A stretch of DNA of 64,000 nucleotides from RPQJ01 sp963846315. Its GTDB lineage: Bacteria; Pseudomonadota; Gammaproteobacteria; Steroidobacterales; Steroidobacteraceae. A program made the translations under genes and the position numbers. The DNA is taken from contig CAWJVM010000008.1 of the NCBI GenBank assembly GCA_963846315.1, positions 62,001 to 126,000 on the forward strand, written 5' to 3'. Each line of letters begins with the position of its first letter. The first letter of the stretch is position 1. Below are positions 41,863 through 50,270 of the stretch, one piece after another. The notes beneath the pieces were generated by a model. The model did not search any database. It worked only from the letters and a program-made list of their open reading frames with translations, and was not told the DNA's origin.

Positions 41863-43248
41863 TTGCACCTGCACATCCTCGGCGTCTGCGGCACCTTCAT
41901 GGGGGGCATCGCGGCCATCGCGCGCACCGCCGGTCACCGCGTCACCGGTTCCGATCGCAACGTCTATCCGCCGATGAGCACGCAGCTCGCAGCGCTCGGC
42001 ATCGACGTCATCGAAGGCTACGAACCCGACCAGCTCAAGCTGAATCCGGACGTGTTCGTGGTCGGCAACGTGATGAGCCGCGGCAATCCGCTGGTCGAAG
42101 CGCTGCTCGACAGCGGCAAGCGCTATGAATCGGGACCCGACTGGCTGGCGCGCAACGTGCTGCAGGTCGACGAACGGTGGGTGCTCGGTGTGGCGGGCAC
42201 GCACGGCAAGACGACGACCAGCAGCCTGCTGGCGTGGATTCTCGAGCACGCAGGAATGAATCCCGGCTTCCTGATCGGCGGCGTGCCACTCGACTTCGAC
42301 ATGAGCGCGCGGCTCGGCGGCGGCCGCCATTTCGTGATCGAGGCCGACGAATACGACACCGCGTTCTTCGACAAGCGCGCGAAGTTCGTGCATTACCGGC
42401 CGCGAACGGCGGTCCTCAACAACCTCGAGCACGACCACGCCGACATTTATCCGGACGTGGCTTCGATCCAGAAACAGTTCCACCTGCTGTTGCGCACCGT
42501 GCCCGGCAATGGCCGGCTGCTCGTCAACGCCGACGAGCCGTACCTCGACGAGGTGCTGCGCATGGGCTGTTGGACGCCGGTCGAGCGCTTCACCGCGGCG
42601 AACACCGCCGGGGCGGAATGGCGCGTCGCTGCGGCCGGCGGCGACGAAAGTTTTGCGAGCTTCGAGATCTGGCGCGGCGAGCGCTGCCTCGGGCGCGTCG
42701 ACTGGGACCTGCTGGGTCGTCACAACGCGGCCAACGCGATCGCGGCCGTGGCCGCTGCGTGTCACGCCGGAGTCGGCGAAGATGCCGCGATCGAAGCCTT
42801 GCGCCGCTTTGGCGGCGTGAAGCGTCGACTCGAGGTGCGCGGTGTCGTGCGCGATATCGTGGTGTACGACGACTTCGCCCATCACCCCACGGCCATCGCG
42901 ACGACCCTCGACGGCGTCCGGCGCCGGGCAGGCCAGGGTCGCGTCATCGCCGTGCTCGAGCCGCGCTCGAACACGATGAAGCTCGGCACGCACAAGGCCG
43001 CGCTGGCCACGTCGCTCGCCGGCGCGGACCGGGTGTTCGTCTACCAGTCGCCCGAGGTGAAGTGGGCCGTGGCCGATGCGATGTTGCCGCTCGGGTCACT
43101 GGCGACCGTACAGGCCGACCTGCACAAGCTCGTGGCTGCGCTGGTCGCCGAGGCGCGTCCAGGCGACCATCTGGTGTTGATGAGCAATGGTTCGTTCGGC
43201 GGCCTGCACGAGCACCTGTTGCGGGCCCTGCGCGCTGCGGCGCCTTAG
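41863..43248 (+). CDS. mpl: UDP-MurNAc:L-Ala-gamma-D-Glu-meso-DAP ligase (murein recycling)
   Basis: 461 residues. It joins the recycled tripeptide to UDP-MurNAc in the cytoplasm. Features: HILGVCGTFMGGIAAIA at the N-terminus (Rossmann), GVAGTHGKTTTSSLL near 111 as the ATP loop, EADEYDTAFFDKRAKF near 161, NLEHDHADIYPD near 188, GRHNAANAIAA near 285 and DDFAHHPTAI near 340. A TTG start at 41863 with AGGGGG at 41851-41856 gives the expected N-terminus; no ATG lies nearby. Cotranscribed with the membrane protein before it. Confidence 0.95.
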   Translation: MHLHILGVCGTFMGGIAAIARTAGHRVTGSDRNVYPPMSTQLAALGIDVIEGYEPDQLKLNPDVFVVGNVMSRGNPLVEALLDSGKRYESGPDWLARNVLQVDERWVLGVAGTHGKTTTSSLLAWILEHAGMNPGFLIGGVPLDFDMSARLGGGRHFVIEADEYDTAFFDKRAKFVHYRPRTAVLNNLEHDHADIYPDVASIQKQFHLLLRTVPGNGRLLVNADEPYLDEVLRMGCWTPVERFTAANTAGAEWRVAAAGGDESFASFEIWRGERCLGRVDWDLLGRHNAANAIAAVAAACHAGVGEDAAIEALRRFGGVKRRLEVRGVVRDIVVYDDFAHHPTAIATTLDGVRRRAGQGRVIAVLEPRSNTMKLGTHKAALATSLAGADRVFVYQSPEVKWAVADAMLPLGSLATVQADLHKLVAALVAEARPGDHLVLMSNGSFGGLHEHLLRALRAAAP

Positions 43249-43274
43249 TCGTCCGGAAGCGGCATAATCGGCTC

Positions 43275-43949
43275 ATGCCCGACCAGGCCCCGACGCGACA
43301 GGAAATCCCGCTGTTCCCGCTCGGCACCGTCCTGTTCCCGGACGGTCCGCTGCCGTTGCGGATTTTCGAGGCTCGCTACATCGATCTCGTGCGGCGCTGC
43401 ATGCGCGAGAATTCCGGCTTCGGCGTCGTGCTCCTGACGGAGGGGGTGGAGGCCGGCGACGGTCCCACGGCGACCAGCGACGTTGGCACGTACGCGCGTA
43501 TCGTCGATTTCTCGGGGCAGCCCGACGGCCTGCTGGGTATCGAGGCCCGTGGCGAGCGCCGGTTCCGCATCCTCTCGCGCAGTCGCGCGCGCGACGGACT
43601 CAACCTGGCCGAAGTGGAGTGGCTCGCCGACGAAGTGCGCGTGCCGGTCCCCGAGGAGTTTTCTGATCTCGGTCCGGCGCTCGATTACGTCCTCGGCCAG
43701 GTCGGCGATCCCTACCAATCGCTCGAGCGTCACCTCGACGACGCCGGCTGGGTCGCCGGCCGGCTGGCGGAAATCCTGCCGTTGCCACCGGCACACAAGC
43801 AGCAATGCCTCGAACTCGACGATCCCATCGAGCGGCTGCGGTTCCTGCGGCCGCTGTTCGAGATCACGACCGAGCCGCCGACCGAGGGCATCGAGCCGGA
43901 CGACGACGTCGCCGAATCGGATGCGGAAGTCGAGCGCGACGAAGATTGA
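43275..43949 (+). CDS. Lon N-terminal-like substrate-binding domain protein
   Basis: 224 residues, a free-standing LON-substrate-binding (LAN/ASB) domain with no ATPase or protease. IPLFPLGTVLFPDGPLPLRIFEARY near 11-35 and GVVLLTEGVEAGD near 50, then GLLGIEARGERRFRILS near 85-100. The C-terminus is helical with PAHKQQCLELDDPIERL near 173-190 and an acidic tail. Probably binds unfolded or specific proteins as an adaptor; no partner is evident. Start at the ATG 43275, 26 nt after mpl. Confidence 0.85.
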   Translation: MPDQAPTRQEIPLFPLGTVLFPDGPLPLRIFEARYIDLVRRCMRENSGFGVVLLTEGVEAGDGPTATSDVGTYARIVDFSGQPDGLLGIEARGERRFRILSRSRARDGLNLAEVEWLADEVRVPVPEEFSDLGPALDYVLGQVGDPYQSLERHLDDAGWVAGRLAEILPLPPAHKQQCLELDDPIERLRFLRPLFEITTEPPTEGIEPDDDVAESDAEVERDED

Positions 43950-44073
43950 GCCCGCGAGAATTGTCGCAACTCGACGACTAATGGAGCTGGCCGCGGTGGC
44001 TCCCCTCGCGTCGAATGACGACGTGCCGCACCCATGCGGCGCGGCGTCTCAACACCGCGAGGAGTCATCGCTC

Positions 44074-44439
44074 ATGGACGACATCAAGGCTGCCGAAATC
44101 CTGAAATCCCTGGCCGCGGGCATGGACCCGACGCTGGGCCAACCCTTGACCAGTATCGCGCCGCTGCAATCGCCGGACGTCGTGCGCGCGCTGTTCCTCG
44201 CGGCCGATTCACTGGAAATGCGACTGCGCCAGTCGCGCCGGCAATCCACCCTGCCGCGCAACGCCGGCAAGCCGTGGCCGGCCGAAGAAGACGAGCGCCT
44301 GCTGGCGGGCTTCGATGCGGGCACCAGGGTCGACGAACTGGCCACGACGCACGAACGCACGCGTGCGGGCATCGAGGCGCGGCTGGTCAAGCACGGCAGG
44401 CTCGAGGCAGAGCAGGCGCCCGCGGCACGCATGCGCTGA
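44074..44439 (+). CDS. Conserved small protein with HTH-like C-terminus
   Basis: 121 residues. AAEILKSLAAGMDPTLGQPL at the N-terminus and QSPDVVRALFLAADSLE near 33 form a helical part. The C-terminal half, KPWPAEEDERLLAGFDAGTRV then DELATTHERTRAGIEARLVK, reads as a helix-turn-helix unit like those in small conserved proteins of gammaproteobacteria. GAGGAG at 44059-44064 supports the ATG at 44074. No known role. It precedes the double glycosyltransferase by 31 nt. Confidence 0.7.
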   Translation: MDDIKAAEILKSLAAGMDPTLGQPLTSIAPLQSPDVVRALFLAADSLEMRLRQSRRQSTLPRNAGKPWPAEEDERLLAGFDAGTRVDELATTHERTRAGIEARLVKHGRLEAEQAPAARMR

Positions 44440-44470
44440 GCGGCCGCTCGCTGCGGGATACAATCGGGGG

Positions 44471-46681
44471 ATGATGATCGTCCCGCCAGTCGCTGACAGT
44501 CGCGTGCCGCCGGTGGCGGCCCCGCCGGTGGGCCGCCGCCTGCGTGTCATGAACGTCATCCTCTCGCGCGGATTCGCAGGTTCCGAGCGCGCGGCGACCG
44601 AAGCTTGTGCGGCCCTGGCGCAGCGGCACGACGTCGCGCTCGTCGTCCGCAGCGACCACCGCGACCGCACGGGTGCGAGCCTGCTCGACGAGATCGGGCC
44701 GGGCATCCAGGTGTTCGAGGTGCCCCCGTGGTGGCGCACGCAGGCAAGACTTGCCGAGATCATCGAGCAGTGGCGGCCGGACATCATCCACACGCACCTG
44801 CGGCGCGGCACGCGCTACGTCTCGCGCATCGAACGCACGGCACGCCACGTCAGCACGCTGCACCTGCATCTCAACGGTCCGCACTACCTGCGGACGGACG
44901 CGCTGTTCTGCATCTCGGAATGGCAGCTGGCGACGGTGCCGCCCGCTTTCCACGGCAAGACCTACCTGGTGCCGAATTCGCTGGTCTCGCATCCGCGGCT
45001 GACGCCCGAGCGCATCCGGCAACTGCGTGCGGAACTCGGCGCGACCGACGACGATTTCCTGATCGGCGGCGTCGGCCGTCTCGTGCCGCGCAAGGGCTTC
45101 GATGTGTTGCTGCAGGCGTTCGCGCAAGCGCAGCTTCCGCACGCGAAGCTGGTGATCGTCGGCGATGGCAGCGAACGCAGATCGCTGCAGCGGCAGGCCA
45201 GCACGGGCGTGCGCTTCGAGGGCTTCCGCCGTGACGTAAAGGATCTCTACCAGGCCTTCGACCTGTTCGTGTGCCCGTCGCGCTACGAGCCGTTCGGGCG
45301 TGTCATCGCCGAGGCGCTCGACAGCGGCGTTCCCGTCGTCGCTTGTGAAACGGAAGGGCCGCGCGACCTGGCGCAACGGTATCCCATCGACCTGGTCCCG
45401 ATCGACGACGTGGAGAAAATGGTCGCGGCCCTGCGCCGTCATCACGCCGCCGGGCGCAAGCGGGTCGATTCGGACCTGTCCGAGTTCAGTCTCGAGCAGA
45501 CGGCAGCGCGCATGGAACACGCGTACCGGGCCGTACTGGCGCTGGCGCCAGCCGCGGCGGGCAGTGGCTCTGGATTCGCCGCCGCGCCGCGCTTGACGAC
45601 GGCAGCTGCAGGCGCACCTCCCGCACGCATGCTGTTTTCGCCCGTCTCGGGTCCGGGTGGTGCCGGCGAACTGATGCGGTGCCTGATCATCGCACGTGAA
45701 CTGGCGAAGGCCGATCCCACGGCGGATATTCGCTTCCTGGTGAACCGCCAGGCGGTGTTCCGCGAGTCCGTCAACTTTCCGATCATCGATTGCGACGCTT
45801 CGCCGACCAACAGCACGGCGCAAGTCCTGGCCACGATCGAATCGTTCCGGCCCGATGTCATGATCTTCGACAATTCCGGTCGCACGGCGCAGCTGCGCGC
45901 GGCCCGGCGTGCAGGCGCGCGGCTGGTGTTTTCGAGCCGTGCGCCGAAACTGCGCTGGAAGGCCTTCCGCAGCAAGTGGATGCGCCTGCTCGACGAGCAC
46001 TGGATCGTGTTTCCCACGTTCGTGACGGGCGGCCTGTCACGGGTCGAGAGCTGGAAGCTGCGCTTCTTTCCACACTACGGCGTGCGCCAGTTCGACACGC
46101 TCTTCACGCCGTCGGAACCGCAGGCGCGAAGTGCCTGGCTGGCCAGTCAAGGACTGGAACCGGGCGCTTACGTCGTGTTCGTGCCCGGTGGACGGGGCGA
46201 AGCCACCCGCGTGGCGGAACCGGCGGAGTTGTTCATCGCGGCCGCGCGCGAGTTTGCCGCCGCCACCGGCCAGCGCACCGTGGTGCTCACGGGCCGCAAG
46301 AACGTCACGCCGTCCGACGACCCGAACCTGGTCTTGTTGCCGCGGGTCGAGCCCGATCACGTGCAGTACCTGCTCGCCGAAGCGCTGATCGTCGTCAGCA
46401 ACGGCGGCTCGACGATGATTCACGTGCTCGCGCACGGGCGCCCGATCGTGGCGATTCCGCTGGCCGGCGACCAGGATCGTCGCATCCGGCGCGCGGTCAG
46501 GCTGCAAATCGCGGAAACGGCCGAGCGCACGCCGCAAGCCATCGCCGCAGTCGCTGCTCGGCTGCTGCACGAACCCGAGCGCTGCGCCGCGATGTGTCGG
46601 CGCACGGCCGAGCTCGGGATTGCCAACGGGGTGGGTGAAGCCGTGGCTGCGCTGCTCGCGTTGGCGCGTCGCCGAAGGTAG
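44471..46681 (+). CDS. Two-domain glycosyltransferase fusion (GT4 plus GT-B MurG-like)
   Basis: 736 residues in one frame. Residues about 27-375 form a GT4 enzyme: GFAGSERAATEA near 35, IGGVGRLVPRKGFDVLLQAF near 197-216, and CPSRYEPFGRVIAEALDSGV near 271-290 with the GT4 Glu-x7-Glu. A Pro/Ala-rich linker follows (residues 375-400). Residues about 400-736 form a second GT-B fold with GPGGAGELMRCLIIARELAK near 397 and NGGSTMIHVLAHGRPIVAIP near 640, a MurG/GT1-like donor loop. Two sugars may be added in turn or one half may be regulatory. No membrane segment. Its acceptor is unknown, and the neighbours give no pathway. Confidence 0.8.
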   Translation: MMIVPPVADSRVPPVAAPPVGRRLRVMNVILSRGFAGSERAATEACAALAQRHDVALVVRSDHRDRTGASLLDEIGPGIQVFEVPPWWRTQARLAEIIEQWRPDIIHTHLRRGTRYVSRIERTARHVSTLHLHLNGPHYLRTDALFCISEWQLATVPPAFHGKTYLVPNSLVSHPRLTPERIRQLRAELGATDDDFLIGGVGRLVPRKGFDVLLQAFAQAQLPHAKLVIVGDGSERRSLQRQASTGVRFEGFRRDVKDLYQAFDLFVCPSRYEPFGRVIAEALDSGVPVVACETEGPRDLAQRYPIDLVPIDDVEKMVAALRRHHAAGRKRVDSDLSEFSLEQTAARMEHAYRAVLALAPAAAGSGSGFAAAPRLTTAAAGAPPARMLFSPVSGPGGAGELMRCLIIARELAKADPTADIRFLVNRQAVFRESVNFPIIDCDASPTNSTAQVLATIESFRPDVMIFDNSGRTAQLRAARRAGARLVFSSRAPKLRWKAFRSKWMRLLDEHWIVFPTFVTGGLSRVESWKLRFFPHYGVRQFDTLFTPSEPQARSAWLASQGLEPGAYVVFVPGGRGEATRVAEPAELFIAAAREFAAATGQRTVVLTGRKNVTPSDDPNLVLLPRVEPDHVQYLLAEALIVVSNGGSTMIHVLAHGRPIVAIPLAGDQDRRIRRAVRLQIAETAERTPQAIAAVAARLLHEPERCAAMCRRTAELGIANGVGEAVAALLALARRRR

Positions 46682-46693
46682 GGCATGCAGAGC

Positions 46694-46733
46694 AGGAAGG
46701 CCAGGAAGGGCAGGAAGGCCAGGAAGGCCAGGA
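46694..46733 (+). repeat. Short 9-bp tandem repeat AGGAAGGCC
   Basis: Four and a half copies of a 9-bp unit (AGGAAGGCC, with one AGGAAGGGC variant) lie between the glycosyltransferase stop and the stop of the convergent lipoprotein gene. No hairpin is formed. Likely a slippage-prone spacer. Confidence 0.8.
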
Positions 46734-46738
46734 CGAGA

Positions 46739-48208
46739 TCAGGGTTGGCGCAGGATGTCGGCGAGATCGGCGACATACACGCGGCGCTTGCCGTCCGGGC
46801 AGGCATTGAAGGCGATCCGCGTATTCGAACGGTCCCACGCCGGGTGGGGGTCGACGCGCAACGTTCCGGTCGAGTGCTCCGCGAGGGGCTGGATGCCGAT
46901 GCGCACCAGTCGTGTCTCGATACCGCTGCTCAGGTCGATGAGTCGAATCGGTGCCGTGCCGTCACCAAAAGCGAGCGGCTCGTCCACGTAGGCGTCCGTG
47001 AGCAGGTGCTGTCCATCCGGATGCAGCGTTGGATGCCCCGAGCCACGAATGCCCGGCACCAGGGTTTCGCAGGTCGAGCCGTCGAGTGCGAGTCGCGCAA
47101 AGCGCAAGCCGTCACCCTGCGTGTTCAGGTTCATCAGCACGTGCTCCCCGTCGGGGCACCAGTTCGGATGATGACCGCCTTGCGCCCAACGCTCGGCCGA
47201 CACCGCGACGCGCACCTCGCTGCCATCGGCATTCATCGTGATCACGTGCTTGGCGCCGTAACGCCGCTTGCGCCTCCACGGCAACAGGCTCCGCGGCAAC
47301 CAGCGCAACGCCAGCATCAAGCGCGTGCCCTGCGGGTTCCACTTGACGTGGAAGCCGAAAAAGTCGCCGCGCTGGCCGGCGACCGGTAGCTCGGGAACGA
47401 CACGGTCGACGATCTGCGCCAGGGACACCAGCAGTCGCGTATTGCCGCTATGCAGGTCGGTGATCCAGATGCCGTCATCCTCGCTCGCGCCCCGGTTGTC
47501 GGGGACGTATTCCTTCGGCACCACGACGCCGTAGCCTTCCTGCGTCACGGCCATTCGACGCAGACAGGGGCTGGCGGCCCAGCGGCCGTTGGACGAGACC
47601 GAGTAGATGGTGCCGCCGAGACGCCGCGACTCGCCCGACTGCAGGTCGAGCCGCACGCCGTACGGCATCCAGTCGCGAACCTCGAGGTCGTTGAAGAGCA
47701 GGGTCCGATCGTCCGCGCCCCATTGCAGTTGCGCGCCCAGTTGCACGTCCCAGCCGCGCGTCTCGGCGACGATTCGCGTTTCGCCCGTGACCAGATCGAT
47801 CAACGTGATTTCCGCGACCTCGCCGGGCTTCGGTCGGCGATCTTCGAACGGCAGGCGCGTGACCGCCAGGTAGCGGCCGGAGGGACTGAACGGCGAACTG
47901 TCGTAAAAACGATGGATGTAGCCGGTGTTGCCGGGCGTTACGCAATACACCGGAACCCGGGGCGAGTGATCGGTGTAGGCGGGGAACGCGCCGGTGAGCG
48001 GGGGCAGCATGGAGTCATTGTAGATCGTCATGCCGCCAAAGGATTCTGTCGTGCGCCGGGCGGGTACGTCGCCGTCCTCCTCGGACAGGCAACCACTGAC
48101 CATGCCGGCGGCTGCCAGCCCGGCGAGGACTTCGCGCCGGGTAATGGCCCGGTCGGATGGCGCAATCGAGAATGACCGGGGATCCGCTGCGGGTTCGACT
48201 CGGCTCAT
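46739..48208 (-). CDS. Tat-type lipoprotein with WD40/PD40 beta-propeller
   Basis: 489 residues. The N-terminus has a twin-arginine-like signal (ITRREVLAGLAAAGMVSGC) with Cys as lipidation site, so it should be exported folded and anchored. The body is repeated beta-propeller blades of the PD40 kind seen in TolB and oligogalacturonate lyase-like proteins: SPFSPSGRYLAVTRL near 85, LQWGADDRTLLFNDL near 136, VKWNPQGTRLMLALRW near 282, HHPNWCPDGEHVLMNL near 330, GHPTLHPDGQHLLTD near 375. No catalytic residues are evident. It could be a lyase relative or a binding scaffold. Convergent with the glycosyltransferase gene. Confidence 0.75.
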   Translation of the reverse strand: MSRVEPAADPRSFSIAPSDRAITRREVLAGLAAAGMVSGCLSEEDGDVPARRTTESFGGMTIYNDSMLPPLTGAFPAYTDHSPRVPVYCVTPGNTGYIHRFYDSSPFSPSGRYLAVTRLPFEDRRPKPGEVAEITLIDLVTGETRIVAETRGWDVQLGAQLQWGADDRTLLFNDLEVRDWMPYGVRLDLQSGESRRLGGTIYSVSSNGRWAASPCLRRMAVTQEGYGVVVPKEYVPDNRGASEDDGIWITDLHSGNTRLLVSLAQIVDRVVPELPVAGQRGDFFGFHVKWNPQGTRLMLALRWLPRSLLPWRRKRRYGAKHVITMNADGSEVRVAVSAERWAQGGHHPNWCPDGEHVLMNLNTQGDGLRFARLALDGSTCETLVPGIRGSGHPTLHPDGQHLLTDAYVDEPLAFGDGTAPIRLIDLSSGIETRLVRIGIQPLAEHSTGTLRVDPHPAWDRSNTRIAFNACPDGKRRVYVADLADILRQP

Positions 48209-48232
48209 GGGGGTGAATCCTCGGCCAGGCGG

Positions 48233-50209
48233 TCATCGAGTGAAAATTCTTGCGAAAAGCGGCTCGAGCGTCGTGCCGCCCTGCAGTGTCAGGTGATGGC
48301 TGTCGAAGTACAGGGGCAGTCCATCGCGGGTGACGTCGCAGTGAACGTCGCGGCAAAGCAGCGCGTCCGGCCGCAGGACCTCGACTCCGGGCAGCGCGTC
48401 GAGTCCGTCGAGGGTGGCCAGCACGAATGCCTGACGGGTCGCGTACTCCGCACGTGTCGGTGCCGCCGGCGGAACTCGGCCGAAGCGCTGCGACCTTGCC
48501 AGCACGGAGGGCACGTTCCAGCCCACTTCCGGCACGGCAGCGACTATCCAGACGCGCTTGCCCTGCGCGACCAGTGCCTCGACCGAGCCGCGCAACGCGC
48601 GCGCAAAGACCCGGTGATTCTCCGCTGGTGAGCGTTCGGAAGTTGATGAGTCCGACAGGTGCACCGTCTCGCCGGATTCCCGGCCAAAGCGAGTGCCTTC
48701 CGCCAGCAATGCCCAGCGACCGGCCAGCACCACGTCGGTCACGCCGGGCGAGCGGGCTGAAAGATCCAGCACGGCTTCAGTGAAGGCATTGCAATCGTGC
48801 TCGGCGTCGTGACCGGAGACTTCGGCGTCTCGCAACGGGGCGCAGCCAGGCCGCAGTGCGAGCAGTCCTGCAAAACCTGCCTGCGCCCCCGCCGCGCCGA
48901 TCGCATCGGCCATGGCGCGGGCGTGTGAGTCGCCCCAGACGAGGAACGTGGCTGTGGCAGCCTGCGAACTGCCGGTCCTGCAGAGTTCGCCGCTGCGAAC
49001 CCGGGCGGGCGTCGTGTCGCCGCATTCCCAGTCGCGCGAACGCCGGTCATTGCCGCCGTCGATGATCCGGCGCACCGCTGGCTCAGACCGTGCTGGCCAG
49101 CCGTCCGCGACGATCGCGGCGCCGCTGGCGATGACCGCGATGGCCATGACGGACAGCGCGACGCCGAACAACTGGCGCCGTTCGAGCAGCCCGCTTTTGC
49201 CGCGGAAAGGGCGCTCGACATAGCGCCAGGAAGCGACCGCCGCGACGATGGACAAAGACAGCAGCAGGGCCGTTTCGCCCGTGGTCAGGTCACGTACGGC
49301 GTGGTAGCGGCCCAGTGTCAGCAATGGCCAGTGCCAGAGATACAGCGAATACGAGACCAGTCCGGTCAACACGATCGGCCGCGCGCTGAGCGCATCACCC
49401 ACCAGGTTGTGTCCGCCGCTGCCGGCCCAGAGGATCGCGCCGGCACCGAGGCACGGCAGCAGCGCAGCTACGCCGGGGAAAGGCGTCGACGGCGAGTACA
49501 GCGTCACGCTGCATGCGATCGCCGCGAAGCCGAGCAGCGCGACGAGCGAACGAAGTTGTCTTCGGTGCGACGCAGGAATCGCGCCCAGGGCCAGCAGCGC
49601 TCCGATCCCGAGTTCCCAGGCGCGCGAGGGCGCGAGATAGAACGCAGCATCCCGCGCGACCGCCACGCCGACCACGGACAGCAGGAACGATGCCGCCGTC
49701 ACCAGTGCGGTTGCCGCGACGTAGCGCTTGCCGTGCCGCGCTGCGACGAACAGCAGGAACAGCGGAAACAGGATGTAGAACTGTTCCTCCACGGCGAGCG
49801 ACCAGGTGTGCAGCAGTGGCATCTCCTCCGCCGCGCGCCCGAAGTAACCCGCTTCCTGCCAGAACAGGAAATTCGAGGCGAAGAGGCTCGTCGCCAGCAC
49901 GCTCTTGGCGTAGTCCGCGAGATCCGCAGGCAGCATGAGCCAGGCAGCGCACACCGTCACCACGAGCAGCATCGCGAACAGCGCAGGAAACAGCCGGCGC
50001 ACGCGCCGCTCGTAGAAGTTGGCGAGCGAGAACCTGCCCGTATCGATTTCGTGGCGGATCAGGCCGGTGATCAGGAACCCCGAGATGACGAAGAACACGT
50101 CGACGCCGACGAAGCCACCGGAAAAGGCGCTGGCGCCCGCGTGAAACAGCACGACGGGAACGATCGCGACCGCCCTGAGTCCGTCGATGTCGGCACGGTA
50201 GTGGTGCAT
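48233..50209 (-). CDS. OafA/YrhL-like acyltransferase with C-terminal SGNH domain
   Basis: 658 residues. The first part is a membrane acyltransferase-3 domain of about 10 helices: YRADIDGLRAVAIVPVVLFH with the catalytic His at residue 23, FVGVDVFFVISGFLITGLI near 33-51, FYERRVRRLFPALF near 64, and EEQFYILFPLFLLF near 141. From about 410 a periplasmic SGNH/GDSL-like domain follows: VWGDSHARAMADAIG with the Ser, and FDSHHLTLQGG at the C-terminus with Asp and His. Such fusions O-acetylate surface glycans. Acceptor unknown. It lies next to a propeller lipoprotein on the same strand. Confidence 0.9.
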   Translation of the reverse strand: MHHYRADIDGLRAVAIVPVVLFHAGASAFSGGFVGVDVFFVISGFLITGLIRHEIDTGRFSLANFYERRVRRLFPALFAMLLVVTVCAAWLMLPADLADYAKSVLATSLFASNFLFWQEAGYFGRAAEEMPLLHTWSLAVEEQFYILFPLFLLFVAARHGKRYVAATALVTAASFLLSVVGVAVARDAAFYLAPSRAWELGIGALLALGAIPASHRRQLRSLVALLGFAAIACSVTLYSPSTPFPGVAALLPCLGAGAILWAGSGGHNLVGDALSARPIVLTGLVSYSLYLWHWPLLTLGRYHAVRDLTTGETALLLSLSIVAAVASWRYVERPFRGKSGLLERRQLFGVALSVMAIAVIASGAAIVADGWPARSEPAVRRIIDGGNDRRSRDWECGDTTPARVRSGELCRTGSSQAATATFLVWGDSHARAMADAIGAAGAQAGFAGLLALRPGCAPLRDAEVSGHDAEHDCNAFTEAVLDLSARSPGVTDVVLAGRWALLAEGTRFGRESGETVHLSDSSTSERSPAENHRVFARALRGSVEALVAQGKRVWIVAAVPEVGWNVPSVLARSQRFGRVPPAAPTRAEYATRQAFVLATLDGLDALPGVEVLRPDALLCRDVHCDVTRDGLPLYFDSHHLTLQGGTTLEPLFARIFTR

Positions 50210-50270
50210 TCGGCGATGGCAGGCCCGACCCGTGCGTTACCGGACCCCTGGGCGGGCCGGCAACGGCGGA

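Noticed and set aside
46420..46806. Minus-strand frame with an LVLAFLAFLPFLAFLL-like hydrophobic stretch
   Set aside because: The stretch is just the translated AGGAAGGCC microsatellite; the rest is antisense to the glycosyltransferase.
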